From assembly GCF_001613265.1 (NCBI RefSeq), contig NZ_BDCA01000020.1, forward strand, positions 1-64,000: a stretch of DNA of 64,000 nt. Reading direction: 5' to 3'. Shown here in pieces: positions 17,668 to 26,168 of the stretch. The stretch's first letter is position 1; every line of letters begins with the position of its first letter. The DNA is from Nocardia vermiculata NBRC 100427. Lineage in GTDB: Bacteria > Actinomycetota > Actinomycetes > Mycobacteriales > Mycobacteriaceae. Position numbers and translations under genes: made by a program. The notes below the pieces were generated by a model that did not search any database, was not told the DNA's origin, and was given only the letters and a program-made list of their open reading frames with translations.

Positions 17668-19284
17668 TCAGGCCGAGGTCAGGGCGCGCAACTCGAGGCG
17701 GGCGCCGCGCCAGCGAGCCCGCAGGCGACGGTCGTGACTGACCACGACCAGCGCCCCGCGATACTCGGCCAGCGCATCCTCGAGTTCTTCGACCAGTCCG
17801 GGTGAGAGATGGTTGGTCGGCTCGTCCAGCAGCAGCAACTCCGAGGGAGCGGTGACCAGCCGAGCCAGTGCGAGCCGCTGCCGCTGCCCGGTGGACAGCT
17901 CCTGCACTCGGGTCGCGAGCTGGGGGCGAGTGAACAGGCCCAGTGACAACAGGCTCGCGGTGTGGTCGCCGGGTTCCCCCGGGCGCCCCGCGGCAAAGGC
18001 GGACAACAAGGTCTGCCCGGGTACCGCGGGGCGTGGTTCCTGTGCGAGATAACCGACCCGGCCCCGCCGGATCACGGTGCCGCCGTCGGGTGTGATCTCC
18101 TCCGCCAGTACCTGTAGCAGCGTCGACTTGCCCGCGCCGTTCGGTCCGGTGATCAGTAGTCGTTCGCCCGCGTCCATTCGCACGCTGGCGGGCGCGAGCC
18201 TGCCGTTCACCGCGATATCGGCGGCGTCCAGGACGGCTCCCTGTGGACATCCGGCGACCGGAACCGCGCGGAACCGCAACGGTTCCGGTGGTGGCGGTAC
18301 CGGATCGGCCAGCAGTCGCCGCAGCCGTTGCTCGGCATTGCGGACCCGGCCCGCCAGCGACTGTTGCACGCGACCGGCGGCTCGGTCGTAGGCCATCTTG
18401 TTGTTGTCGGTCATCGCGCGGCCCGGTGCGACCCGCCGGGCCGTGGTGGCGATGGTTTCCCGTAGCCGGTCGGTCTCGTCCTGCCAGTGCTGATGGGCCT
18501 GAGCCCAGCGCTGCCGGGCCGCTTCGCGTTCGGCGAGATAGCCGCCGTACCCGTTGCCGTGGCGCACCACGCAGTGGCGGTCGGCGTCCACCTCGAGCAG
18601 TGTGGTCGCTACCCGGTCGAGGAAGGTGCGGTCGTGCGAGACCGCGACCGTGGTCCCGGGCCGGGTCCGTAGATGGTCTTCCAGCCAGGTCAGCGCGTCG
18701 TCGTCGAGGTGATTGGTCGGCTCGTCGAGCAACAGCACCTCGGGCGCCGCGGCGAGCAGGGCCGCCAGGCGCAGGCGGACCTGCTCACCGCCGGACAAGC
18801 CGCCGACCGCTCGATCACGCGGGACCACGCCCAGCCCGAGCCCGTACAGGGCACGTTCCACCCGGGCGTCGGCGTCGTAGCCGCCGCGCAATTCGAAAAT
18901 TGTTGCCAGTTCGGCGTATTCGTCCAGATTGGATTCTGTGCCCGTGGTCATCTCGACCTCGAGCCGGCGCATCCGCTGCTCGATCCGGCGCAGTTCGTGC
19001 AACGACCGGTCGATGACCTGCTGGACGCTGTGGTGCGCGGGAAGCTGCTCGTCCTGTGCGAGGTAACCGACGCCGCCGTCCGCCTGGACGACGATTTCGC
19101 CCCGGTCGGGCTGCTCGGCGCCGGCGAGCAGGCGCAGCAGGGTGCTCTTACCGGACCCGTTCTCGCCGATGATCCCGGTGCGTTCACCCGCACCGAGCGC
19201 GCAGGTCACCTCATCGAGAACGGTGCGGCCGTCGAAGGATTTGCTGACCGCGAGCGCGGTGAGCTGTGTGGTTCGAGTGGGCAT
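17668..19284 (-). CDS. ABC-F ribosomal protection protein
   Basis: A 538-residue protein with two ABC ATPase domains and no membrane segment. Walker A motifs are GENGSGKST and GPNGAGKST, signatures are LSGGEQ and LSTGQR, and both Walker B motifs read LLLDEPTNHL. The interdomain linker is long and basic (about residues 230-320), as in antibiotic-resistance ABC-F proteins of actinomycetes such as TlrC, OleB and CarA. Such proteins enter the ribosomal E site and displace macrolides, lincosamides or streptogramins. GGAGG lies six bases before the ATG. It heads a presumed operon with the acetyltransferase and esterase genes. Confidence 0.9.
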   Translation of the reverse strand: MPTRTTQLTALAVSKSFDGRTVLDEVTCALGAGERTGIIGENGSGKSTLLRLLAGAEQPDRGEIVVQADGGVGYLAQDEQLPAHHSVQQVIDRSLHELRRIEQRMRRLEVEMTTGTESNLDEYAELATIFELRGGYDADARVERALYGLGLGVVPRDRAVGGLSGGEQVRLRLAALLAAAPEVLLLDEPTNHLDDDALTWLEDHLRTRPGTTVAVSHDRTFLDRVATTLLEVDADRHCVVRHGNGYGGYLAEREAARQRWAQAHQHWQDETDRLRETIATTARRVAPGRAMTDNNKMAYDRAAGRVQQSLAGRVRNAEQRLRRLLADPVPPPPEPLRFRAVPVAGCPQGAVLDAADIAVNGRLAPASVRMDAGERLLITGPNGAGKSTLLQVLAEEITPDGGTVIRRGRVGYLAQEPRPAVPGQTLLSAFAAGRPGEPGDHTASLLSLGLFTRPQLATRVQELSTGQRQRLALARLVTAPSELLLLDEPTNHLSPGLVEELEDALAEYRGALVVVSHDRRLRARWRGARLELRALTSA

Positions 19285-19432
19285 GGAGAACCTCCGGAGC
19301 ATTCGAGGACGCGGCCACCGGCCGCAGGACCTGGGAAACGCTTCGGAAGAACATCAACCACCTCATTAATGCGACGAATGTTGCTTTAGGATGATTGCAC
19401 ACCGATCTCCGTACCGCAAGAGGGACGACACG
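19285..19432. promoter_or_regulatory. Divergent promoter region of the resistance set
   Basis: It separates the ABC-F gene (minus) from a TetR gene (plus). An AT-richer stretch holds the 8-bp palindrome CATTAATG at 19364-19371 and a nearby imperfect repeat (GCGAC, GAAT, GTTGC). These are candidate operator sequences. The ABC-F leader, about 100 bases long, could also hold ribosome-sensing attenuation, but no clear leader peptide was recognised. Confidence 0.35.
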
Positions 19433-20098
19433 ATGACTGCACTGCGAGGCGCTTCCGCGTCGGAGGCACCGCAACCGGGCACGACCCGCGAGCTGCCGGC
19501 AGCTACCACCACCGGTCGGGCACGCCCGGGCGGGCGCACCGCCCGGATCCGTGACCAGGTTCTCGCCGCGGTCCAGGCGGAGCTGACCGAAAGCGGCTAC
19601 GACGCGCTGACTGTCGATACCGTCGCCGCACGCGCCGGCGTGCATCGCACCACCGTGTACCGTCGCTGGCGCGATGTGGGTGGGCTGATCGCCGATGTGT
19701 TCGCCGCGGCCCGCGACCTGGACTGGCATCCGCGCGACACCGGTTCACTGCGTGGGGATCTCACGGAACTCAATCGCGAGATTCGCGATTCGTTCACCGC
19801 GGAATCCTCCATCGCCATGGCCCTGATCGCGGTCTCGTTCCGCTCGGAGGATGCGGCGCGCGCGCTGCGGCAGCTGTGGGACGACCGATACAGCCAATGC
19901 GAGATCGTCGTCGAACGCGCGGTCGGGCGCGGCGAGATCCCGGCCGGAATCGAGGCGCGCGCATTACTCGTCGCCGCGACGGCGCCGATGTACCACCAGG
20001 TGGTGCTGCTGCAGACCGATGCCGACCCGGACCGTGCGGCGACGATGGCCGTACTGGCCGCGCAGGCCGGTGTATTCGGGCCCGGCGACGATTCCTAG
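19433..20098 (+). CDS. TetR/AcrR family regulator next to the resistance set
   Basis: A 221-residue repressor. The helix-turn-helix is at about residues 45-95, with AARAGVHRTTVYRRW as the recognition part. The C-terminal domain (AALIA to QAGVF) resembles the TetR_C_11-type group, by recall. An N-terminal extension of about 40 residues precedes the DNA-binding domain. The ATG at 19433 has AGAGGGA upstream; an earlier in-frame ATG at 19391 is possible. Its divergent position suggests it represses the ABC-F, acetyltransferase and esterase genes, possibly with an antibiotic as inducer. Confidence 0.82.
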   Translation: MTALRGASASEAPQPGTTRELPAATTTGRARPGGRTARIRDQVLAAVQAELTESGYDALTVDTVAARAGVHRTTVYRRWRDVGGLIADVFAAARDLDWHPRDTGSLRGDLTELNREIRDSFTAESSIAMALIAVSFRSEDAARALRQLWDDRYSQCEIVVERAVGRGEIPAGIEARALLVAATAPMYHQVVLLQTDADPDRAATMAVLAAQAGVFGPGDDS

Positions 20099-20125
20099 GG
20101 TCGCGGCCTGCCCAGCGGGCATGCG

Positions 20126-21151
20126 CTAGGTCGTCCCGGCATAGAACGCCGCGACCGAGTGGAATGCCGCCTTCGGCTCCCACGACATCTCCGGGTACGT
20201 GGTGCCGGGGCGCCCCTCGAGGACCTTGACGATGCCGAGCCCGGCCATATCGAGGTCGTCGCGGGGATCGCCGTCGGGGCGATGCGGGTAGTCGTGCAGC
20301 GCGAACAGGAACACGAAGGTGGAATCCACGCCTTCGCTGTCGAAGATCTCCAGCAATTCGGTGAGATATCCGGCCTGCTCCGCCTCGTCGCGGACGTAGT
20401 GCCCGGTGAGCCGAACCGGCGCGCCGGTCGAGTCGTATTCGACGATTTCCATGCTGCGTGGGGCCACGTCGGCCGCACCGTGCCAGGTGGCGGTGCCGAA
20501 GCCGGTGATCGCCACCGGTTTTCCCTGCGCGACCAGGGATCGCACCCCGTCGCGGAAGCGATCGGCGACCTCGGCGGAGCGGATGAGCTCCACGGAGACG
20601 ACATCGAAAGGAGTCCAGTCGATCTGCTCGAACGGTATGGCGCAGTAGGTGAGCCGGCCGTGGAAATGGTGCCGGACCACGGCGACGGCCTCGCGGAGAA
20701 AATCGTCGAGTCGTGCGCTCACCTCGGCTATGCGTTCGGTGCGGGTTTCGAGATCGCCGAACAAGGTGCCGACCCGCTCCATCGCGGTCTCACCGGCCAG
20801 AAATCCCCGGTTCATCAGCGTGAGTTCGACACCGGTCACGAAGACGACCGCGGCGCCGGTGGACCGGATCCGCTCGGCACGCTGCGCGCAGTCCGCGAAG
20901 AGCTCCAAGATTTCCGCGGTGGTCAGTTCCAGCGGATACGGCGAGAACCAGATCTCGAGACCGAGATCCGCGGCGTGGCGGGCGGCGATTTCCAGCCGTT
21001 CGGGATCGCCGCCGGTGAGCTGTACCGCCGTGCAGTGCAGCTCGTCGCGGATGATTTCCAGTTCGCGGCGGGCCACCGTCGAGTCGAACTCCCATGTGGT
21101 GGTGCCACCGCGGACGAAGCCGGTGTCGTAAGTAATGCCTCTGCCACGCAT
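20126..21151 (-). CDS. TIM-barrel, glycoside-hydrolase-like protein of unknown function
   Basis: A 341-residue cytoplasmic protein. Its start (MRGRGITYDTGF) and segments such as ELHCTAVQLTGGDPERLEIA, GLEIWFSPYPL, DVVSVELIRSAEV and AITGFGTATWHGA read like successive barrel strands. Proteins of this type in Streptomyces and Nocardia are, as I recall, named hypothetical or abortive-infection protein without direct proof. Acidic residues at strand ends (ELHC, VELIR, YVRDEAEQA) could be catalytic. It is divergent from a TetR gene with two palindromic operators between them. The function is not known. Confidence 0.6.
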   Translation of the reverse strand: MRGRGITYDTGFVRGGTTTWEFDSTVARRELEIIRDELHCTAVQLTGGDPERLEIAARHAADLGLEIWFSPYPLELTTAEILELFADCAQRAERIRSTGAAVVFVTGVELTLMNRGFLAGETAMERVGTLFGDLETRTERIAEVSARLDDFLREAVAVVRHHFHGRLTYCAIPFEQIDWTPFDVVSVELIRSAEVADRFRDGVRSLVAQGKPVAITGFGTATWHGAADVAPRSMEIVEYDSTGAPVRLTGHYVRDEAEQAGYLTELLEIFDSEGVDSTFVFLFALHDYPHRPDGDPRDDLDMAGLGIVKVLEGRPGTTYPEMSWEPKAAFHSVAAFYAGTT

Positions 21152-21204
21152 GGCCTGGCCCTTTCGGTCGAGTGTTGTTCGGTACGACCACTTAAACGAA
21201 AAAT

Positions 21205-21234
21205 TTGCGTGCACGCAAGTTTGCGTGTGCGCAG
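21205..21234. promoter_or_regulatory. Tandem palindromic operators
   Basis: A perfect 14-bp palindrome TTGCGTGCACGCAA at 21205-21218 is followed directly by a second, slightly imperfect copy (TGCGTGTGCGCA core, about 21222-21233). They lie between the divergent TIM-barrel gene (start 21151) and the TetR gene (start 21253), so a TetR pair of dimers probably binds here and controls both. Confidence 0.75.
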
Positions 21235-21252
21235 TTATGGCAGTATGGGGGC

Positions 21253-21903
21253 GTGACGACGACAGGTTTGCGGGAGCGTAAGAAGCAGGCCACCCGGGTG
21301 GCACTGCAGGAGGCCGCCCTGCGGCTGGCGCTACAGCACGGCCCGGACCAGGTGCGGGTCGAGGACATCGCCGAGGCGGCCGGGGTCTCGCCGCGGACCT
21401 ACAACAACTATTTCTCCAGTCGTGAGCACGCGATCGTCGCGGCGGTCACGGCCGACCGGGAAGTCCGAGTCCGCGCCGCGATCGCGGCCCAGCCGGGGGA
21501 TGTTCGACTTGCCGAGGTGATCACCGAGGCGATCGTGGCGCAGTACACCGATCCCGGCGAAGACCATCGCGACGCCCTGCTCCTCATCACGACCCACCCG
21601 TCGTTGCGCTCGGCGTTCCTGTCCGGCACGGATGCGATCGCCCCCACGCTCGGCGAGGTGATCGCCACCCGGATCGGCGACACCGAAGGACTCACCGCCG
21701 CCGTGCTAGCCGCCGCCGTCACCGCCGCGATTCGCATCGCCGTCGAACAATGGTTACAGCCGACCGGCGCTCCGGCCGGCCTCGTCGTTCCGCGGGGGTC
21801 TCTGCCGGACCGGCTGCGTGCTGCCCTGGCCCCCCTAGAGCCCGCACTGACTGCGGCCGAGCGTGTGCACGGCTCCTTCGGCGACGACCGTAACAATGCC
21901 TGA
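21253..21903 (+). CDS. TetR/AcrR family transcriptional regulator
   Basis: A 216-residue repressor. It starts GLRERKKQATRVALQEAA, the usual lead-in, and the helix-turn-helix is AEAAGVSPRTYNNYFSSRE near residues 35-55. The rest is a helical ligand domain rich in Ala. The GTG at 21253 gives the usual N-terminus. It sits 18 bases after tandem palindromes that it probably binds, and it is convergent with the exporter gene. Ligand unknown. Confidence 0.85.
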   Translation: MTTTGLRERKKQATRVALQEAALRLALQHGPDQVRVEDIAEAAGVSPRTYNNYFSSREHAIVAAVTADREVRVRAAIAAQPGDVRLAEVITEAIVAQYTDPGEDHRDALLLITTHPSLRSAFLSGTDAIAPTLGEVIATRIGDTEGLTAAVLAAAVTAAIRIAVEQWLQPTGAPAGLVVPRGSLPDRLRAALAPLEPALTAAERVHGSFGDDRNNA

Positions 21904-21947
21904 CGGCGAGAAGATGATCCGCTGTCCGCCCTGGCGCGACGGACCGG

Positions 21948-23399
21948 TCAGGCCTGGCGGGCGGCAGTGGTACGCGGAAGTGTGAGCATCGCAGCCGCGG
22001 CCAGCACGTAGGCACCCACCTGCCAGGGCATTACCAGAGCGAGCGCATGCCCGAATGTGGTTGTCGTATCGGCGGGCGCTGCCGCGGGCAGTGCACCGAA
22101 GAAGACCGTGCCGAGGACTGCGACACCGACGGCGCCGCCGATCTGATTGACCGTCGACAGCAGTCCGCCGGCGGCACCGGCGTGGCGTCCGGGGACACCG
22201 GCGAGGACGATAGTGACCAGGATCGGCGCGCCGAGCCCGAGCCCGAGCCCACCCAGGAACAGCGCGGCGGCCAGCGGCCAGTAGCCGGGAGCCCCGCCCT
22301 CACGCACCAGCAACCACACCAGCGCCTGCGATGCGGCAAGGGTCAGAGCGCCGGTGATCAGCAGTGCCCGTCCTGCCTTGGCGGCCAGGGCGACGCCGGC
22401 TCCGGAGGTGATCGTCGAACCGATCGCATACGGCAGGAACACCATACCGGTCTCCCAGGCGGAGCGACCGGTCCCGGCCTGCAGGTAGATCGACAGGACC
22501 AGGAAGAACGACGCGAGAGCGCCGAAGAATAGAACCGACGCTGCCAGTCCGGCGGTGAACGAGCGGATTTTCAGCAGTGCCGGGTCGAATATCGGTTGTC
22601 CACCGCGGTGACTCGACGCCTGCTCGTACCGCAGGAATCCGGCGAGCAGCAGGGCACCGCTGCAGAGAAGGCCCCACCCCCACCACGGCCAACCCCAGTC
22701 CCGGCCTTGTACCAGCGGCAGCAGGACCAGCACGACGGCGGTCGCGGACAGACCCGCTCCTACCAGGTCGAACCGGGCCCGCTCTGCGGCGGTGGACTCC
22801 GGCAGCACTCGCGCGCCCAGAAGCAGGGCAAATGCAGCCACCGGAATGTTGATCCAGAAGATCGTGCGCCAACCCAGATCCCACAGATTCGCATCGACCA
22901 GGGCGCCGCCCAGCAACGGACCTGCGACGGAGGCCAGCCCCTGCACGCCACCGTAGGCGCCGAATGCCTTTGCCATCGCGGCCGGCTCGAACGACGAGCG
23001 AATGATTCCGAATACCTGCGGGACCATGAATCCGCCGGCCAGCCCCTGGGCGATTCGCACCGCGATCAGAACGCCCGCCGAGGGAGCGAGCGCGCAGGCG
23101 GCAGACGCGACGGCGAAAAAGGCGAGGGAGACAAGGAAAACCCGGCGACGGCCGTAGGCGTCACCGAGCCGTCCGCCGGTCACCAGCCCTGATCCCAATG
23201 CCAGAGTGTATGCGGCGAGCATCCACTGCAGCTGGGCCGGACTCGCGTGCAGGTCATCGGCGATATCGGGCGCTGCGACGGTCACGATGGTGACATCGAG
23301 CAGGTCCATGAAGGAGGCGAACAGCACGACCAGCAACGACAGTGTGGCGCGTCGGCCCGCGACCGGTGCCGGTGCCTGGGCCCGGGTGATGAGATTCAT
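21948..23399 (-). CDS. MFS drug exporter, DHA2 (EmrB/QacA) family
   Basis: A 483-residue membrane protein with about 14 hydrophobic helices. Motif A appears as GGRLGDAYGRRR after helix 2, and motif C of antiporters as the segment around GVQGLASVAGPLLGGALVD. The N-terminal part shows the D1-type helix ASFMDLLDVTIVTVA. It is expected to export drugs by proton antiport. The ATG at 23399 is chosen; upstream in-frame sequence is antisense to the divergent WYL regulator. That regulator and the palindrome between them probably control it. Confidence 0.88.
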   Translation of the reverse strand: MNLITRAQAPAPVAGRRATLSLLVVLFASFMDLLDVTIVTVAAPDIADDLHASPAQLQWMLAAYTLALGSGLVTGGRLGDAYGRRRVFLVSLAFFAVASAACALAPSAGVLIAVRIAQGLAGGFMVPQVFGIIRSSFEPAAMAKAFGAYGGVQGLASVAGPLLGGALVDANLWDLGWRTIFWINIPVAAFALLLGARVLPESTAAERARFDLVGAGLSATAVVLVLLPLVQGRDWGWPWWGWGLLCSGALLLAGFLRYEQASSHRGGQPIFDPALLKIRSFTAGLAASVLFFGALASFFLVLSIYLQAGTGRSAWETGMVFLPYAIGSTITSGAGVALAAKAGRALLITGALTLAASQALVWLLVREGGAPGYWPLAAALFLGGLGLGLGAPILVTIVLAGVPGRHAGAAGGLLSTVNQIGGAVGVAVLGTVFFGALPAAAPADTTTTFGHALALVMPWQVGAYVLAAAAMLTLPRTTAARQA

Positions 23400-23412
23400 G
23401 GAGGCACCGTGG

Positions 23413-23447
23413 CATCGGTGGCGGTCATCGAGTGACCGCCACCGATG
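23413..23447. promoter_or_regulatory. Perfect inverted repeat with 15-bp arms
   Basis: CATCGGTGGCGGTCA, five bases, then its exact reverse complement. It fills most of the 32-base gap between the exporter start (23399) and the furthest upstream start of the WYL regulator (23432) and covers that start. It is a likely operator for the regulator, or an mRNA hairpin that hides the start codon. Confidence 0.75.
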
Positions 23448-24508
23448 GGATCGTGGAGGACGTGGCCGATACCTCCGCGCGCATACTCCGCCTGCTCTCC
23501 TTACTGGAGGCTCGTGTCGAATGGCCCGGAGCAGAGCTGGCCGGTCGGCTCCGCATCTCGGCGCGGACCCTTCGCCGCGATATCGGCACCCTGCGTGAAC
23601 TCGGATACCCGATAGAGGCCGGCAAGGGCCCCGGAAGCGGTTACCGGCTCGGCAGCGGCGGCAAGCTTCCACCACTGGTCCTCGACGACGATCAGGCCAT
23701 CGCGATCGCCCTGGCGCTGCAGACCGCCCCCGCCACTGTTACCGGTATCGACGACGCAGTCGCCCGCGCACTGACCACGCTGCGGCAGGTGATGCCCGTC
23801 CGCCTACGCGCCGCGACCGAGTCGTTCGAGGTCACGAGTCTGCGCAACTACTGGGAGTTCGCCGAGGCGCCGCTCGACATCGGCACGCTGCGCACCATCG
23901 GTGCCGCGATCCGCACTTCCAGAGTGTTGCGCTTCGACTACCGGACCACCGACGGCGCCGTCCCGGACCCCGGTGAACTCGGTTTCCGGCCGCCTCTCGA
24001 AGTCGAGCCGCACCATCTCGTGGTCTGGGCGGGCCGTTGGTACCTCGTCGCGCGTGGGCACCGGGACCGCAGCTGGCAGACCTACCGGGTCGATCGCATT
24101 GCACCTCGCACCGCTCCGGGGGCGTTGTTCCGGTCGGCACCCCGCACCCACGACGACTTGATTCGTCTCGTCGTTCAAAACGCCGACCGCGGTGACACCC
24201 CGGGCCAGTGGCCGTGCGTCGGCTCGGCCGCCCTCGATCTGCCCGACCATGTAGTTGCCCGGTGGGCTCCCGGTGGATCGGTTGTCCGATCCACCGGCCC
24301 CGGCAGCTGCATGCTCACCATCGGCAGCTGGTCCTGGGCCGGTGTCGCGGGCTTGTTCATCACCTTCGATGCGGATCTGAGTGATGTGCAACCGGCAGAA
24401 CTTCGAGACGCCCTGCGACGCATCGCTGCACGTCTCACAACGGCATCGGGAACGACCGCCGTCCGTTCGGCTGACCCGCTCGGCGGAAAGTATTCGGGGG
24501 CAGAGTAA
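23432..24508 (+). CDS. WYL-domain transcriptional regulator
   Basis: Up to 358 residues. The N-terminal winged helix (ARILRLLSLLEAR, then ISARTLRRDIGTLRELGYPIEA) is of the HTH_11/DeoR type. A WYL domain follows with RVLRFDYRTTDG and EPHHLVVWAGRWYLVA, and then a C-terminal WCX-like part. WYL proteins often sense small ligands or nucleic acids. The GTG at 23432 lies inside a long palindrome, so a later GTG (23453 or 23462) may be the real start. It is divergent from the DHA2 exporter, its probable target. Confidence 0.82.
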   Translation: MTATDGIVEDVADTSARILRLLSLLEARVEWPGAELAGRLRISARTLRRDIGTLRELGYPIEAGKGPGSGYRLGSGGKLPPLVLDDDQAIAIALALQTAPATVTGIDDAVARALTTLRQVMPVRLRAATESFEVTSLRNYWEFAEAPLDIGTLRTIGAAIRTSRVLRFDYRTTDGAVPDPGELGFRPPLEVEPHHLVVWAGRWYLVARGHRDRSWQTYRVDRIAPRTAPGALFRSAPRTHDDLIRLVVQNADRGDTPGQWPCVGSAALDLPDHVVARWAPGGSVVRSTGPGSCMLTIGSWSWAGVAGLFITFDADLSDVQPAELRDALRRIAARLTTASGTTAVRSADPLGGKYSGAE

Positions 24509-24584
24509 TTGGGGGCAAGTAATCCGCTGCGGCTGCCCATAGTGTTGCTCGGTACACCGAACGAAAGCCGGAGGGAACCGAAAA

Positions 24585-24812
24585 ATGTCGAAGATGATGC
24601 GCGGTGCATTCACAGTGGTGGCGGCCGCGGGTCTCACGTTGGGGGCGTCGGCGATCGCCTCGGCTGCTCCGGTGACCGGCGATTCCGGGTCGGCGTCCAC
24701 CGGGTCGGCGGGGCTGCCGAACATGACGTGCATGATCAACACGCTGCTCGAGTACGGCACCCTCAGTGCCGGCGACGGTGCCACGTATGTGCCGGGGTGC
24801 GGTCTGATCTGA
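24585..24812 (+). CDS. Small secreted protein with two cysteines
   Basis: A 75-residue pre-protein. A basic start, a hydrophobic run (FTVVAAAGLTLGASAIA) and an Ala-rich cleavage site near SAAP give a clear signal peptide. The mature part is about 46 residues, rich in Gly and Ser, with two Cys (NMTCMIN and PGCGLI) that could form one disulfide. GGAGGGA lies about eight bases before the ATG. It stands alone between the WYL regulator and nagA. Function unknown; a peptide or signalling role is possible but unproven. Confidence 0.7.
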   Translation: MSKMMRGAFTVVAAAGLTLGASAIASAAPVTGDSGSASTGSAGLPNMTCMINTLLEYGTLSAGDGATYVPGCGLI

Positions 24813-25010
24813 GGTGTAGCACCCCGGTGGCGGGAATCGCGAGCGACAGGATGTGGCCCGCAGCGCCTGCGAGTGCCGGGCGCGGCGGTTGACATGCCGC
24901 AGCGCGCCGATGATTCTGTGGAGGTGCCGACTGCTGTCGAGAACATCCCCCGGCCCCGATGACTCGGCGATGACCGTGCGCACCCGGCCGGGGTCGGGAC
25001 GGCGGCCGGC

Positions 25011-26168
25011 ATGACCACCGATCACCTGGACCTGCGCGGTCGTGTCGTGACCGCTACCGGCATTCTCGACGATGCCGTGATCACGGTCTGCGGTGAGCGG
25101 ATCGACGATGTCCGTTCGCTCGCGCGGTGGTCGGCTCGAAACCCCGGCATGAACCCCCCACCACATCGTGGCCTGCTGTTGCCCGGGCTGGTCGATATCC
25201 ACAATCACGGCGGATTCGGTCATCGTTTCGACACCACCGATCCTGACGAGGCCCGTGCCGCCGCGAGTTACCACCATCGCAGCGGAACCACCACGCTGCT
25301 GGCGAGTGTGGTGACCGCCGCGCCGGAAGTCATGGTCGGCCAGCTCGCCGTGCTACGTGACATCGCCGCCGAAGGGGCGGTGGCGGGGATCCACGTGGAG
25401 GGTCCGTTCCTGACCGAAACACGGTGTGGTGCACAGGATCCGAGTTGTATGATCGATCCCGATCCGGGATTGATCCGTCGTATGCTGGACGCCGCCGGTG
25501 GGTACCTGCGGGTGCTGACCCTGGCTCCCGAGCGACCTGGTTCGGAGGCGGCGGCAGCGCAACTCGCGGACCACGGTGTGGTCGTCGCACTCGGCCACAG
25601 CGACGCCGACTACGAACGGTTCCGTCGCGCGCTGGCGCCGGTCGGCCAGGGCCGGCTGGTCACCCATCTCGCCAACGGAATGGCACCACTGCATCATCGC
25701 GCGCCGGGGCCGGTGGCTGCGGCGCTGGTACAAGCGGCCGTCGGGGAGGTGGTGGTCGAACTGATCGGCGACGGCGTCCACGTCGAGCCGGGCTTCGGCG
25801 CCCTGGTCTTCGCGACCGCGCGAGAGCGCGTCGCCCTCGTCACCGATGCGATGCAGGCCGCCGGTCTCGCCGATGGCGCGTACCGGCTCGGTCGACAGCC
25901 GGTCCGGGTCGAGGGCGGGGTGGCGCGAATTCCCGGCGGTGCGCTCGCCGGTGGGACGGCAACTCTGCTGCAGTGCCTGCGCTGGGCCGTCGCGGAATGC
26001 GGAATCCCGCTGGTGGAGGCGGTACGCGCCGCGGCCACCACCCCTGCGTCGGTGCTCGGTGCGACCGATATCGGGGACCTGCGCGCGGGAATGTACGCCG
26101 ATGTCCTGGTGCTGGATTCCGGTCTGGAGTTGCGTGCGGTGCTCCGGCATGGACAGTGGGTGACGTGA
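25011..26168 (+). CDS. nagA: N-acetylglucosamine-6-phosphate deacetylase
   Basis: A 385-residue amidohydrolase-fold enzyme that removes acetate from GlcNAc-6-phosphate in amino-sugar use and cell-wall recycling. Metal and catalytic residues seen: DIHNHG after strand 1, Glu in HVEGPF, His in LGHSDA, His in THLANGM (usually THLFNAM), and the catalytic Asp in VTDAM. The length is normal. The stop overlaps the GTG start of the kinase gene by four bases, so the two are translationally coupled. No obvious DasR-type site was seen in the 198 bases upstream. Confidence 0.9.
   Translation: MTTDHLDLRGRVVTATGILDDAVITVCGERIDDVRSLARWSARNPGMNPPPHRGLLLPGLVDIHNHGGFGHRFDTTDPDEARAAASYHHRSGTTTLLASVVTAAPEVMVGQLAVLRDIAAEGAVAGIHVEGPFLTETRCGAQDPSCMIDPDPGLIRRMLDAAGGYLRVLTLAPERPGSEAAAAQLADHGVVVALGHSDADYERFRRALAPVGQGRLVTHLANGMAPLHHRAPGPVAAALVQAAVGEVVVELIGDGVHVEPGFGALVFATARERVALVTDAMQAAGLADGAYRLGRQPVRVEGGVARIPGGALAGGTATLLQCLRWAVAECGIPLVEAVRAAATTPASVLGATDIGDLRAGMYADVLVLDSGLELRAVLRHGQWVT

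Noticed and set aside
15640..19284. Part of an antibiotic biosynthetic cluster
   Set aside because: No polyketide synthase, peptide synthetase or tailoring genes lie in the window; only the resistance genes are seen.
25424..26164. Long upstream extension of the PfkB kinase frame across nagA
   Set aside because: The kinase fold starts at VILTVTLN from the GTG at 26165; the extension is an antiparallel-bias artefact inside nagA.
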